Source: Streptomyces sp. TBY4 (GTDB lineage: Bacteria > Actinomycetota > Actinomycetes > Streptomycetales > Streptomycetaceae). From it: a stretch of 64,000 bases of DNA. The notes beneath the pieces are model-generated. The model ran no database searches and was not told the origin of the DNA. It was given only the letters and a program-made list of their open reading frames with translations. How positions within the stretch are numbered: the first letter of the stretch is position 1; each line of letters starts with the position of its first letter. Below are positions 1-10,383 of the stretch, one piece after another. The DNA is taken from contig NZ_JANAVF010000023.1 of NCBI RefSeq assembly GCF_024213195.1, forward strand, positions 59,965 to 123,964, read 5' to 3'. Position numbers and translations under genes: made by a program.

Positions 1-2405
<2,405 letters not shown>

Positions 2406-2465
2406 TGTGCGTCAATCCCTCTTTCGGGGTCGAGTCTCAATCATGGTCTGAACGGTCCCGGGGAT

Positions 2466-2495
2466 GACGGGGGGCTCTTGAGCGAGCCCCCCGTC
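2466..2495 (-). promoter_or_regulatory. rpoB-rpoC intercistronic hairpin
   Basis: Perfect 12-bp inverted repeat (GACGGGGGGCTC / GAGCCCCCCGTC) with a 6-base loop, starting 8 bases after the rpoB stop codon. It has no U-tract and is followed by essential rpoC, so complete termination is unlikely. It could be a partial terminator, a processing site or a 3'-end stabiliser. The structure is seen directly; the function is inferred. Confidence 0.7.
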
Positions 2496-2502
2496 AGGCC
2501 CG

Positions 2503-5500
2503 TCAGACCTCTTCGACGCTGCTCGGCTCGCGCCGGGACAGGTCGATACCGAGCTCCTCCGCCGCGCGGAAGACGTCCTCGTCGGTGTCGCGCATCTCGA
2601 TGGACATGCCGTCCGAGGACAGCACCTCCACGTTGAGGCAGAGCGACTGCATTTCCTTGATGAGCACCTTGAAGGACTCGGGAATGCCCGGCTCGGGGAT
2701 GTTCTCGCCCTTGACGATGGCCTCGTAGACCTTCACGCGGCCGGTCACGTCGTCGGACTTGATGGTCAGGAGCTCCTGGAGGGCGTAAGCGGCGCCATAA
2801 GCCTCGAGCGCCCACACCTCCATCTCACCGAAGCGCTGGCCACCGAACTGCGCCTTACCACCCAGCGGCTGCTGCGTGATCATCGAGTACGGACCGGTCG
2901 ACCGGGCGTGGAGCTTGTCGTCGACCAGGTGGTGGAGCTTCAGGATGTACATGTAGCCGACCGAAACCGGCTCCGGGAACGGCTCGCCGGAGCGGCCGTC
3001 GAACAGACGCGCCTTGCCGGACGGGAGGACCAGGCGGTCGCCGTCACGGTTCGGGATCGTGTGCTCGAACAGGCCGGCGAGCTCGTCCTCACGGGCACCG
3101 TCGAACACCGGGGTGGCGACGTTGGTGCCGGGCTCGACGCGGTCGGCGCCGATGGCCTTCAGTCGCTCGGCCCACTCCTCCGCGAGGCCGGAGACGTCCC
3201 AGCCGCGGCTGGCGAGCCAGCCGAGGTGGATCTCCAGGACCTGTCCCGGGTTCATTCGGGACGGGACACCCAGCGGGTTCAGGATGATGTCGACCGGCGT
3301 GCCGTCCTCAAGGAAGGGCATGTCCTCGATCGGAAGGATCTTGGAGATGACACCCTTGTTGCCGTGGCGGCCGGCGAGCTTGTCACCGTCGGTGATCTTG
3401 CGCTTCTGGGCGACGTAGACGCGGACCAGCTGGTTCACGCCCGGGGGAAGCTCGTCCCCCTCCTCGCGGTCGAAGACGCGGACACCGATGACCTTGCCGA
3501 TCTCACCGTGAGGAACCTTGAGCGAGGTGTCACGCACCTCGCGGGCCTTCTCACCGAAGATCGCGCGGAGCAGGCGCTCCTCCGGGGTCAGCTCGGTCTC
3601 ACCCTTGGGCGTGACCTTGCCGACCAGGATGTCGCCGGCGACGACGTCCGCACCGATGCGGATGATGCCGCGCTCGTCGAGGTCCGCGAGGACCTCCTCG
3701 GAGACGTTCGGGATGTCCCGGGTGATCTCCTCGGGGCCCAGCTTGGTGTCACGGGCGTCGACCTCGTGCTCCTCGATGTGGATCGAGGAGAGGACGTCGT
3801 CCTGCACGAGGCGCTGCGACAGGATGATCGCGTCCTCGTAGTTGTGACCTTCCCAGGGCATGAACGCGACGAGCAGGTTCTTGCCGAGGGCCATTTCGCC
3901 CTCTTCGGTCGCGGGACCGTCGGCGAGGACCTGGGACTCGATGATCCGGTCGCCCTCGTTGACGATGACCTTCTGGTTGACCGAGGTGCCCTGGTTCGAG
4001 CGGGAGAACTTGGCGACGCGGTACGTGGTGTACGTGCCGTCGTCGTTGGCGACGGTGATGTAGTCGGCCGAGACCTCCTGGACCACACCGTCCTTCTCCG
4101 CACGGATCGAGTCACCGGCGTCGACCGCACAGCGGTACTCCATGCCGGTGCCGACGAGCGGCGCCTCCGCCTTGATGAGCGGAACGGCCTGGCGCATCAT
4201 GTTCGCGCCCATGAGGGCACGGTTGGCGTCGTCGTGCTCGAGGAAGGGGATCATCGCGGTCGCGACGGACACCATCTGGCGCGGGGAGACGTCCATGTAG
4301 TCGACGTCGCCGCCGGCGATGTAGTCGATCTCGCCGCCACGACGGCGGACCAGGACGCGGTTCTCCGTGAAGCGCATGTCGTCGGACAGGCCGGCGTTGG
4401 CCTGGGCGATGACGAAGCGGTCTTCCTCGTCGGCCGTCAGGTAGTCGACCTCGTCGGTGACGACGCCGTCGATGACCTTGCGGTACGGGGTCTCGACGAA
4501 ACCGAACGCGTTGACGCGGCCGTAGGACGCGAGCGAGCCGATCAGACCGATGTTCGGGCCTTCGGGGGTCTCGATCGGGCACATGCGGCCGTAGTGCGAC
4601 GGGTGAACGTCTCGGACCTCGAAGCCGGCCCGCTCACGGGACAGACCACCCGGGCCAAGCGCCGACAGACGGCGCTTGTGGGTGAGACCCGACAGCGGGT
4701 TGTTCTGGTCCATGAACTGCGACAGCTGGCTGGTGCCGAAGAACTCCTTGATGGAGGCGACGACCGGCCGGATGTTGATCAGGGTCTGCGGCGTGATCGC
4801 CTCGACGTCCTGGGTCGTCATCCGCTCGCGGACGACGCGCTCCATACGAGCCAGACCCGTACGGACCTGGTTCTGGATGAGCTCGCCGACGTTGCGCAGA
4901 CGACGGTTGCCGAAGTGGTCGATGTCGTCGGTCTCGACGACGATCGAACGACCCGACTCACCGATGGTCTCGGTCTCACCGGCGTGCAGCTTGACCAGGT
5001 ACTTGATGGTCGCGATGACGTCGTCGGTGGTGAGCACGCCGGCGTCCAGCGGCTCGTCGGCGCCGAGCTTCTTGTTCACCTTGTAGCGGCCGACCTTCGC
5101 GAGGTCGTAGCGCTTCGGGTTGAAGTAGAGGTTCTCGAGCAGCGTCTGAGCGGCCTCGCGGGTCGGCGGTTCGCCCGGACGCAGCTTGCGGTAGATGTCG
5201 AGCAGCGCGTCGTCCTGGCCCTGGGTGTGGTCCTTCTCCAGGGTGGCGCGCATGGACTCGTACTCGCCGAACTCCTCGAGGATCTGCTCGGTGGTCCAGC
5301 CGAGAGCCTTCAGGAGGACGGTGACGGACTGCTTGCGCTTGCGGTCGATGCGAACACCGACCATGTCGCGCTTGTCGATCTCCATCTCGAGCCAGGCACC
5401 CCGGGAAGGGATGATCTTGGCGGCGAAGATGTCCTTGTCGGACGTCTTGTCGATGGAGGAGTCGAAGTAGACACCGGGGGAACGGACGAGCTGCGACACG

Positions 5501-5985
5501 ACGACACGCTCGGTGCCGTTGATGACGAAGGTGCCCTTGTTGGTCATGAGCGGGAAGTCGCCCATGAAGACCGTCTGAGACTTGATCTCTCCGGTCTCGT
5601 TGTTCGTGAACTCGGCAGTGACGAAAAGCGGCGCCGCGTACGTGAAGTCGCGGTCCTTGCACTCGTCGACCGAGTTCTTCGCCGGCTCGAAACGGTGGTC
5701 GCGGAACGTCAGCGACATCGACCCGGAGAAGTCCTCGATCGGCGAGATCTCCTCGAAGATCTCTTCCAGACCGGACTTGGTGGGAACGTCCTGTCCGCTC
5801 TCAAGCGCCGACTCGACGCGAGACTTCCAGGCGGCGTTGCCGAGCAGCCAGTCAAAGCTCTCGGTCTGCAGCGCCAGGAGGTTCGGAACCTCGAGGGGCT
5901 CCTTGATCTTTGCAAAGGAGATGCGCAGCGGGGCGGTGCTGGCACCGTTGTTCGTATTGGTCGAGGCGTTGCGCGAGGCGGCCAA
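2503..5985 (-). CDS. rpoB: RNA polymerase beta subunit
   Basis: Beta subunit of RNA polymerase, 1,160 residues from a TTG start at 5985 (LAASRNASTN), preceded by GGAAGGA at 7-base spacing. An upstream in-frame ATG at 6051 would add 22 residues but lacks this ribosome binding site and family support. The rifampicin-binding cluster is present near residues 415-445 (GTSQLSQFMDQNNPLSG, then THKRRLSALG) with the sensitive-type Asp, His and Ser residues. The conserved KLAGRHGNKG and MITQQPLGGKAQFGGQRFG blocks near the C-terminus are intact. It is cotranscribed with rpoC. A promoter candidate lies about 180 bases upstream, and read-through from rplJL is also possible. Confidence 0.98.
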   Translation of the reverse strand: MAASRNASTNTNNGASTAPLRISFAKIKEPLEVPNLLALQTESFDWLLGNAAWKSRVESALESGQDVPTKSGLEEIFEEISPIEDFSGSMSLTFRDHRFEPAKNSVDECKDRDFTYAAPLFVTAEFTNNETGEIKSQTVFMGDFPLMTNKGTFVINGTERVVVSQLVRSPGVYFDSSIDKTSDKDIFAAKIIPSRGAWLEMEIDKRDMVGVRIDRKRKQSVTVLLKALGWTTEQILEEFGEYESMRATLEKDHTQGQDDALLDIYRKLRPGEPPTREAAQTLLENLYFNPKRYDLAKVGRYKVNKKLGADEPLDAGVLTTDDVIATIKYLVKLHAGETETIGESGRSIVVETDDIDHFGNRRLRNVGELIQNQVRTGLARMERVVRERMTTQDVEAITPQTLINIRPVVASIKEFFGTSQLSQFMDQNNPLSGLTHKRRLSALGPGGLSRERAGFEVRDVHPSHYGRMCPIETPEGPNIGLIGSLASYGRVNAFGFVETPYRKVIDGVVTDEVDYLTADEEDRFVIAQANAGLSDDMRFTENRVLVRRRGGEIDYIAGGDVDYMDVSPRQMVSVATAMIPFLEHDDANRALMGANMMRQAVPLIKAEAPLVGTGMEYRCAVDAGDSIRAEKDGVVQEVSADYITVANDDGTYTTYRVAKFSRSNQGTSVNQKVIVNEGDRIIESQVLADGPATEEGEMALGKNLLVAFMPWEGHNYEDAIILSQRLVQDDVLSSIHIEEHEVDARDTKLGPEEITRDIPNVSEEVLADLDERGIIRIGADVVAGDILVGKVTPKGETELTPEERLLRAIFGEKAREVRDTSLKVPHGEIGKVIGVRVFDREEGDELPPGVNQLVRVYVAQKRKITDGDKLAGRHGNKGVISKILPIEDMPFLEDGTPVDIILNPLGVPSRMNPGQVLEIHLGWLASRGWDVSGLAEEWAERLKAIGADRVEPGTNVATPVFDGAREDELAGLFEHTIPNRDGDRLVLPSGKARLFDGRSGEPFPEPVSVGYMYILKLHHLVDDKLHARSTGPYSMITQQPLGGKAQFGGQRFGEMEVWALEAYGAAYALQELLTIKSDDVTGRVKVYEAIVKGENIPEPGIPESFKVLIKEMQSLCLNVEVLSSDGMSIEMRDTDEDVFRAAEELGIDLSRREPSSVEEV

Positions 5986-6165
5986 GAGGGGGTCCTTCCG
6001 AGGGCTCGGACTCACTACGCGCGTACCGGTCCCAGCTGACACAGAAGACAAGCGCCCCCCATCTGGTCAAAAGGACCAGCTCAGGGCCGTTCAATCAAGT
6101 GTGCTCATGCGTGGGCATGCCCCTGGCGACGGGCAGGGGGCAGCTAACAGGCAGCGCAAAGGGTC

Positions 6166-6194
6166 AGTGTAGCCACTCGGCTCACTGATGTCCA
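6166..6194 (-). promoter_or_regulatory. Probable rpoB promoter (HrdB type)
   Basis: On the minus strand TGGACA (6194-6189), a 17-base spacer, then TACACT (6171-6166). This is close to the Streptomyces housekeeping consensus TTGACA/TAnnnT with ideal spacing. It predicts an rpoB leader of about 170 bases. Seen in sequence; promoter activity is inferred. Confidence 0.65.
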
Positions 6195-6511
6195 GACCAG
6201 GTTTCCGGAAACCGGCAACAGGCCTTCCCCATGTCGTTGAAACAACCTTGCGTCCTGCCGGCTCCGCATACGGAGCGCGTAGCAGTACTGCCCTCTTCGT
6301 AGTCGATCCATGCCCGATGCGGACCCGATCCATGCCTCGGATCTCGGATCAGGCCTGCCGATCTCACGACGGATCTGAGAATTGCGCGCCGCGTCCCGTT
6401 CGTCAAGGCCCCCTGCTCCGAGCGGATCATCGAGGGACCCTGCCGCAGAGCAACGAAGATCACCCTACTCCCCAACGAGACAGGGGCAAGTCAGGCACTC
6501 CGGGTACGCCA

Positions 6512-6543
6512 AAGGGCGACCACCCTTACGGGTGATCGCCCTT
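6512..6543 (-). terminator. rplJ-rplL operon terminator
   Basis: 14-bp stem (AAGGGCGACCACCC / GGGTGATCGCCCTT, one mismatch) with a TTAC loop, 31 bases after the rplL stop. On the minus strand it ends in a short T-run. Confidence 0.8.
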
Positions 6544-6573
6544 GGTTGGAGCCTCAGAGAGGCCCCAGAGGCA

Positions 6574-6957
6574 TTACTTGACGGTCACAGACGCGCCGGC
6601 AGCCTTGAGGGACTCGGCAGCCTTGTCAGCGGCCTCCTTGGCGACCTTCTCGAGGATCGGCTTCGGAGCGCCGTCGACGAGGTCCTTGGCCTCCTTCAGG
6701 CCCAGGGAGGTGAGCTCACGCACGACCTTGATGACCTGGATCTTCTTGTCACCGGCGCCATCGAGGATGACGTCGAACTCGTCCTGCTCCTCGGCGGCCT
6801 CAGCGGCAGCGCCACCGGCGGCGGGGGCGGCAACGGCGACGGCCGCAGCGGCGGTGACGTCGAACTTCTCCTCGAACGCCTTCACGAACTCGGAGAGCTC
6901 GATGAGGGTGAGCTCCTCGAACTGGGCGAGGAGTTCGTCCTGGGTGAGCTTCGCCAT
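6574..6957 (-). CDS. rplL: 50S ribosomal protein L7/L12
   Basis: Stalk protein L7/L12, 127 residues, recruiting translation factors to the ribosome. The N-terminal dimerisation region begins MAKLTQDELLAQFEELTL. An Ala/Gly-rich hinge follows (about residues 38-58), then the C-terminal factor-binding domain with KIQVIKVVRELTSLGLKEAK. The start at 6957 matches the family; a 6-codon upstream extension is not supported. GGAAGGA sits 9 bases upstream. It is 110 bases downstream of rplJ and followed by a strong terminator. Confidence 0.97.
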   Translation of the reverse strand: MAKLTQDELLAQFEELTLIELSEFVKAFEEKFDVTAAAAVAVAAPAAGGAAAEAAEEQDEFDVILDGAGDKKIQVIKVVRELTSLGLKEAKDLVDGAPKPILEKVAKEAADKAAESLKAAGASVTVK

Positions 6958-7067
6958 GATGGGCGATCCTTCCACTAAATCGGCAGGTGCCGGATGTATA
7001 GAGAGGCGGGCGTAACGGCCCGCTGCGACCCGCGCACTAGGCGGCGCGGATCAATGCGCGAGCCGAA

Positions 7068-7598
7068 TTACTCGGCACCGCCCTGCTCGGCGAGCTTGAC
7101 GCGAAGCGCTTCCGCAGTGCGGACGAACTTCGACGGCAGCGCCTGGAAGAGCGAGGCAGCCTGAGACTGCTTGCCCTTGAACGCGCCGGCCAGCTTGCTG
7201 AGCAGAACCTCGCGGGACTCGAGGTCCGCAAGCTTCTTGATGTCATCGGCGGAGAGCGCCTTACCATCAAGGACACCCGCCTTGATGATCAGGTTGGGGT
7301 TTTCCTTGGCGAAGTCACGCAGGCTCTTCGCCGACTCCACCGGGTCACCGGTGATGAAGGCGACCGCGGTCGGACCAGCGAAGTGCTCGTCCAGCGCGGT
7401 GATCCCGGCCTGGTTGGCCGCAATCTTGGTCAGCGTGTTCTTCACCACGGCGTACTGGGCGTTCTCACCGAGAGAACGACGCAGCGTCTTGAGCTGCGCG
7501 ACGGTGAGACCCCGGTACTCGGTCAGCACGGCGGCGTTCGAGCTCTGGAACGCGTCCGTGAGCTCGGCTACCGCGGCAGCCTTGTTGGGCGTCGGCAT
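7068..7598 (-). CDS. rplJ: 50S ribosomal protein L10
   Basis: L10 (176 residues) anchors L7/L12 dimers to 23S rRNA and autoregulates its own operon through its leader. The N-terminal globular domain (EYRGLTVAQLKTLRRSLGE, VVKNTLTKIAA) and the C-terminal helix that binds L7/L12 are both present. The start MPTPNKAAAVAEL at 7598 has GGAAGGAGG about 10 bases upstream; a longer in-frame extension to 7688 runs through the leader RNA and is rejected. It is the first gene of rplJL and is preceded by a promoter, an L10-type leader and a terminator-like hairpin. Confidence 0.97.
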   Translation of the reverse strand: MPTPNKAAAVAELTDAFQSSNAAVLTEYRGLTVAQLKTLRRSLGENAQYAVVKNTLTKIAANQAGITALDEHFAGPTAVAFITGDPVESAKSLRDFAKENPNLIIKAGVLDGKALSADDIKKLADLESREVLLSKLAGAFKGKQSQAASLFQALPSKFVRTAEALRVKLAEQGGAE

Positions 7599-7655
7599 AG
7601 TGCGTCGGCCTCCTTCCGGGTGATGAGGACCGCTCAGAAGGGGCATAAATACGAA

Positions 7656-7681
7656 ACGCCCCGGCGCAGGCGCCAGGGCGT
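7656..7681 (-). terminator. Attenuator-like hairpin in rplJ leader
   Basis: A 26-base near-perfect inverted repeat (ACGCCCTGGCGC / GCGCCGGGGCGT on the minus strand), followed directly by TTTCGTATTT. That is a classic intrinsic terminator shape placed between the L10-binding leader and rplJ. It is likely used for feedback attenuation by L10 or L10-L12 (inference). Confidence 0.65.
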
Positions 7682-7715
7682 AGCTCAACCAGAACGAGTC
7701 CGGGAACTTTCCTTG

Positions 7716-7805
7716 AACACCTGCGCAGGACGTCCGCGGTTAGCGGATCCTTCGGCCACCGCCCCCTTGCGGGCACGGCAACGACCAGCGGTCTTTGGCT
7801 TCTCC
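7716..7805 (-). ncRNA. Ribosomal protein L10 leader (cis-regulatory RNA)
   Basis: On the minus strand the transcript carries AAGACCGCTGGTCG, AAGGATCCGCTAACCGCGG and CCTGCGCAGG in order. This matches the conserved L10 leader that mimics the L10-binding kink-turn region of 23S rRNA. It lies just downstream of the predicted rplJ promoter and upstream of a terminator-like hairpin, so L10 feedback control of rplJL is expected from the family. Confidence 0.75.
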
Positions 7806-7808
7806 GGA

Positions 7809-7838
7809 AGAGTACGGGACCGGTGCCGCGCAGAGCAA
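7809..7838 (-). promoter_or_regulatory. Probable rplJ promoter
   Basis: Minus-strand TTGCTC (7838-7833), an 18-base spacer and TACTCT (7814-7809), placed so that transcription would start at the 5' edge of the L10 leader. Confidence 0.55.
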
Positions 7839-7879
7839 ATCGGTCACCCGACGGCCCCGCGCGGCCCTGAACGGCCAGG

Positions 7880-8758
7880 TCAGCCCTGTGCCTGCCCGGC
7901 GCCCTTCATCATCTCGGCCAGGTCCGTGACCTGGTCGGCGGGCGGCGCGGCCACCTCGACCGGCTGGTTGTAGTCCAGGAACTTGATGGTGGTATCCACC
8001 GGACCCTTGGCCGCGTCACCGCGGGTACGGACCTGCTTGGGGCGGTCCGACTCGTCGATCCACATGTCCAGGGTCAGGTTCTTGACGCCCTGCGCCTCCA
8101 GGGCCGTGACGGACTGCTCCCGGCGCTTCTTGGTCTCGGGGGTCTCGGAGGCCGCCGCGGCCTTCAGCTCCTCGAGGGAGACCGTGCCGCTGAGGTGCTT
8201 GGTCTTCACCCCGTCGATGGTCTCCTCGCCGACGAACTTGAGGTCCTTGGCCTTGAGCAGCTCGCTCGCCCGGTCCCCGGGGTTCTCGCCGCCCTTGTTC
8301 GCCGTGCCGCCGGCGCTGTTCAGCTTCTCCGCCAGGGCCGGGTCCAGGCTCTTCATGTCGAACTTGAGCCACTTGCCCTCGGTGCCGATGAACATCGCCT
8401 CGTCGAGGAGCCGGATCTCGGCGGCCTGGCCGCCCTCGCCCGAGGTGGTCATCTTCATCGACATCGCCACGGACGGCTTGAGCCGCATCGAGACGTCGCC
8501 GGAGAACTGCTCGCCCTCCGCGGTGCCCGCCATCGAGTAGCGCAGGGAGGTGATCTCCTCCGCGTTCGCCTTGACCTTCTCCAGGTAGGCGGCGGGGACC
8601 ACCTCCGCCGCGCCCTTCCCGGCGCCCTGGGAGGCCGCTGCCTTCCCCGTGCCGTCCTTCGGCCCGCTCTCGCACGCCGTGGCCCCACCCACGAGCAGTA
8701 CGGCGGCCAGCGCGGCCCCAGCGGTCTTCGTGCGGCTGTTCTTCCGGTTCGCGAACAA
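7880..8758 (-). CDS. LppX/LolA-like lipoprotein
   Basis: Predicted secreted lipoprotein, 292 residues from a TTG start at 8758 with GGTGGGGA just upstream. A basic N-terminus (NRKNSRTK) is followed by a hydrophobic segment and a lipobox-like ATAC with Cys near residue 29. The mature part has the alternating beta pattern of LppX/LprAFG or LolA-fold proteins (SLRYSMAGTAEGEQFSGDVSM, IDGVKTKHLSGTV, LDMWIDESDRPKQV). These bind lipids or act as envelope chaperones; no substrate is visible here. It sits alone between rplA and rplJ with its own terminator upstream, a placement shared by other streptomycetes from memory. The start is uncertain. Confidence 0.75.
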   Translation of the reverse strand: MFANRKNSRTKTAGAALAAVLLVGGATACESGPKDGTGKAAASQGAGKGAAEVVPAAYLEKVKANAEEITSLRYSMAGTAEGEQFSGDVSMRLKPSVAMSMKMTTSGEGGQAAEIRLLDEAMFIGTEGKWLKFDMKSLDPALAEKLNSAGGTANKGGENPGDRASELLKAKDLKFVGEETIDGVKTKHLSGTVSLEELKAAAASETPETKKRREQSVTALEAQGVKNLTLDMWIDESDRPKQVRTRGDAAKGPVDTTIKFLDYNQPVEVAAPPADQVTDLAEMMKGAGQAQG

Positions 8759-8883
8759 GAGTCCCCACCCCTGATGTGATCGTTTGATGAGATACGACCC
8801 TACTGCGCGGGCCGCCGGTCCCTCCGCCATTTTCCGCGCGACCCGCGGAGCGCAGCGCGGTGCGGAACGCGGCACGGAACGCA

Positions 8884-8926
8884 GAACGGGCCCCGCTCCC
8901 CCGTGCAGGGGGTGCAGGGCCCGTTC
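8884..8926 (-). terminator. rplK-rplA operon terminator
   Basis: Perfect 10-bp outer stem (GAACGGGCCC / GGGCCCGTTC) enclosing a smaller C5/G5 stem, 34 bases after the rplA stop. Confidence 0.75.
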
Positions 8927-8959
8927 GGGCAACTCAGCGGGCCGTCAGGCCCGGCTCAG

Positions 8960-9688
8960 TCAGACCGCGGCCGGGTCTTCCTCGACGAGGAGGTTCCGGG
9001 TGCGGTTGGAGTCCAGCGAGATGCCGGGGCCCATCGTGGTGCTGAGGGCGGCCTTCTTGATGTAGCGGCCCTTCGCGGCGGACGGCTTCAGACGAAGGAT
9101 CTCGTCCAGGGCCGCGCCGTAGTTCTCGACCAGCTGCTCATCGGAGAAGGAGACCTTGCCGATGATGAAGTGCAGGTTCGAGTGCTTGTCGACGCGGAAC
9201 TCGATCTTGCCACCCTTGATCTCGGTGACAGCCTTCGCGACGTCCATGGTGACGGTGCCGGTCTTCGGGTTCGGCATCAGGCCACGGGGACCGAGCACGC
9301 GGCCGAGGCGGCCGACCTTGCCCATGAGGTCCGGCGTGGCGACAACGGCGTCGAACTCGTTGAGGCGGTTGCCCTTGGCGATCTCGTTGATGAGCTCGTC
9401 GTCGCCGACAATGTCGGCGCCGGCGGCTTCCGCGGCCGCAGCACGGTCACCGGTCGCGAAGACCAGGACCCGGGCGGTCTTGCCGGTGCCGTGCGGGAGG
9501 TTCACGGTGCCGCGGACCATCTGGTCGGCCTTGCGCGGGTCTACACCCAGGCGGAAGGCGACCTCGACGGTGCCGTCGAACTTCGTGGTGGAGGTCTCCT
9601 TGGCGAGACGGACGGCCTCGAGCGGGGCGTACAGCTTCTCCCGGTCGACCTTGGCGTCCGCAGCGCGGAGAGTCTTGCTGCGCTTCAC
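8960..9688 (-). CDS. rplA: 50S ribosomal protein L1
   Basis: L1, 242 residues, binds 23S rRNA at the L1 stalk and helps release E-site tRNA. It begins MKRSKTLRAADAKVDREKLY and contains the family blocks GTVNLPHGTGKTARVLVFATG, LGPRGLMPNPKTGTVT and GKIEFRVDKHSNLHF. It lies 89 bases downstream of rplK in the same transcript, and a terminator follows. Length and start are as in other actinobacteria. Confidence 0.97.
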   Translation of the reverse strand: MKRSKTLRAADAKVDREKLYAPLEAVRLAKETSTTKFDGTVEVAFRLGVDPRKADQMVRGTVNLPHGTGKTARVLVFATGDRAAAAEAAGADIVGDDELINEIAKGNRLNEFDAVVATPDLMGKVGRLGRVLGPRGLMPNPKTGTVTMDVAKAVTEIKGGKIEFRVDKHSNLHFIIGKVSFSDEQLVENYGAALDEILRLKPSAAKGRYIKKAALSTTMGPGISLDSNRTRNLLVEEDPAAV

Positions 9689-9777
9689 TTCTGCTCCTGT
9701 GTTGTGACTTCAGGTGTGGAGTCGTGGTGCGGACCAGCGCTTGGTCCTACCACTGTCGTGCTCTGGTGGTGGCTGAA

Positions 9778-10212
9778 TCAGCCTTCGACCGTGATGCCCA
9801 TGGAACGGGCGGTGCCGCGGATGATCTGCTCGGCGGCGTCCAGGTCGTTCGCGTTCAGGTCGGGCATCTTGATCGTGGCGATCTCGCGGACCTGGTCACG
9901 CGTGAGCTTCGCGACCTTGGTCTTGTGCGGCTCGCCAGAGCCCTTCTCCACGCCCGCGCTCTTCAGGATGAGGCGCGCGGCCGGCGGCGTCTTGGTGATG
10001 AAGGTGAAGGAGCGGTCGTCGTAGACCGTGATCTCCACCGGCACGACCATGCCACGCTGCGACTCGGTCGCGGCGTTGTAGGCCTTGCAGAACTCCATGA
10101 TGTTGACGCCGTGCTGACCGAGCGCGGGGCCGACCGGCGGAGCCGGGTTGGCCGCACCGGCCTTGATCTGGAGCTTGATAAGCCCCGTGATCTTCTTCTT
10201 CTTGGGAGGCAT
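9778..10212 (-). CDS. rplK: 50S ribosomal protein L11
   Basis: L11, 144 residues, binds the GTPase-associated centre of 23S rRNA and is needed for RelA-dependent ppGpp synthesis (established for the family in Streptomyces). The N-terminal domain has KLQIKAGAANPAPPVGPALGQ and the C-terminal RNA-binding domain ends IIRGTARSMGITVEG. It starts at ATG 10212 behind AGAGAG and is separated from nusG by a terminator, so it probably has its own promoter. Confidence 0.97.
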   Translation of the reverse strand: MPPKKKKITGLIKLQIKAGAANPAPPVGPALGQHGVNIMEFCKAYNAATESQRGMVVPVEITVYDDRSFTFITKTPPAARLILKSAGVEKGSGEPHKTKVAKLTRDQVREIATIKMPDLNANDLDAAEQIIRGTARSMGITVEG

Positions 10213-10282
10213 TGCTCTCTCCGGGTCCTAGTGAGAGTTTTTCGCCGCCAATCCGGTCATCCGGATGGAGGCATACCGCACC

Positions 10283-10311
10283 ACGATAACGGGTATCGGT
10301 GCGGAGCTGAA
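10283..10311 (-). promoter_or_regulatory. Possible rplK-rplA promoter
   Basis: Minus-strand TTCAGC, a 17-base spacer and TATCGT, between the nusG terminator and rplK. The -10 fits TAnnnT but the -35 is poor. Confidence 0.3.
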
Positions 10312-10318
10312 AACCGAG

Positions 10319-10354
10319 CAGGTCAGACCGCCCGCGAGCGGGCAATCTGACCTG
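10319..10354 (-). terminator. nusG terminator
   Basis: Nine-bp perfect outer stem (CAGGTCAGA / TCTGACCTG) with an inner GCCCGC/GCGGGC-like stem, 29 bases after the nusG stop. Confidence 0.75.
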
Positions 10355-10383
10355 TCCGGAAGCGTGTGCCAGAAGGCTGTGGA

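Larger units (their letters stand above)
5986..6573. other. rplL-rpoB intergenic region (no gene)
   Basis: A 588-base non-coding stretch holding the rplL terminator (6512-6543), the best rpoB promoter (6166-6194) and a roughly 170-base rpoB leader. The leader contains a small perfect hairpin at 6063-6079 (CTGGTC/GACCAG) and a second imperfect one near 6118-6142. A weaker -35/-10-like pair (TTGACG, 17 bases, AATTCT on the minus strand) lies at 6378-6406. Open frames here lack coding character. Confidence 0.6.

Noticed and set aside
4640..4760. Rifampicin-resistance allele of rpoB
   Set aside because: The Asp, His and Ser positions of the rif cluster are the sensitive type.
6182..6535. Short open frames between rplL and rpoB
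   Set aside because: No ribosome binding site or coding-type codon bias, and they overlap promoter elements.
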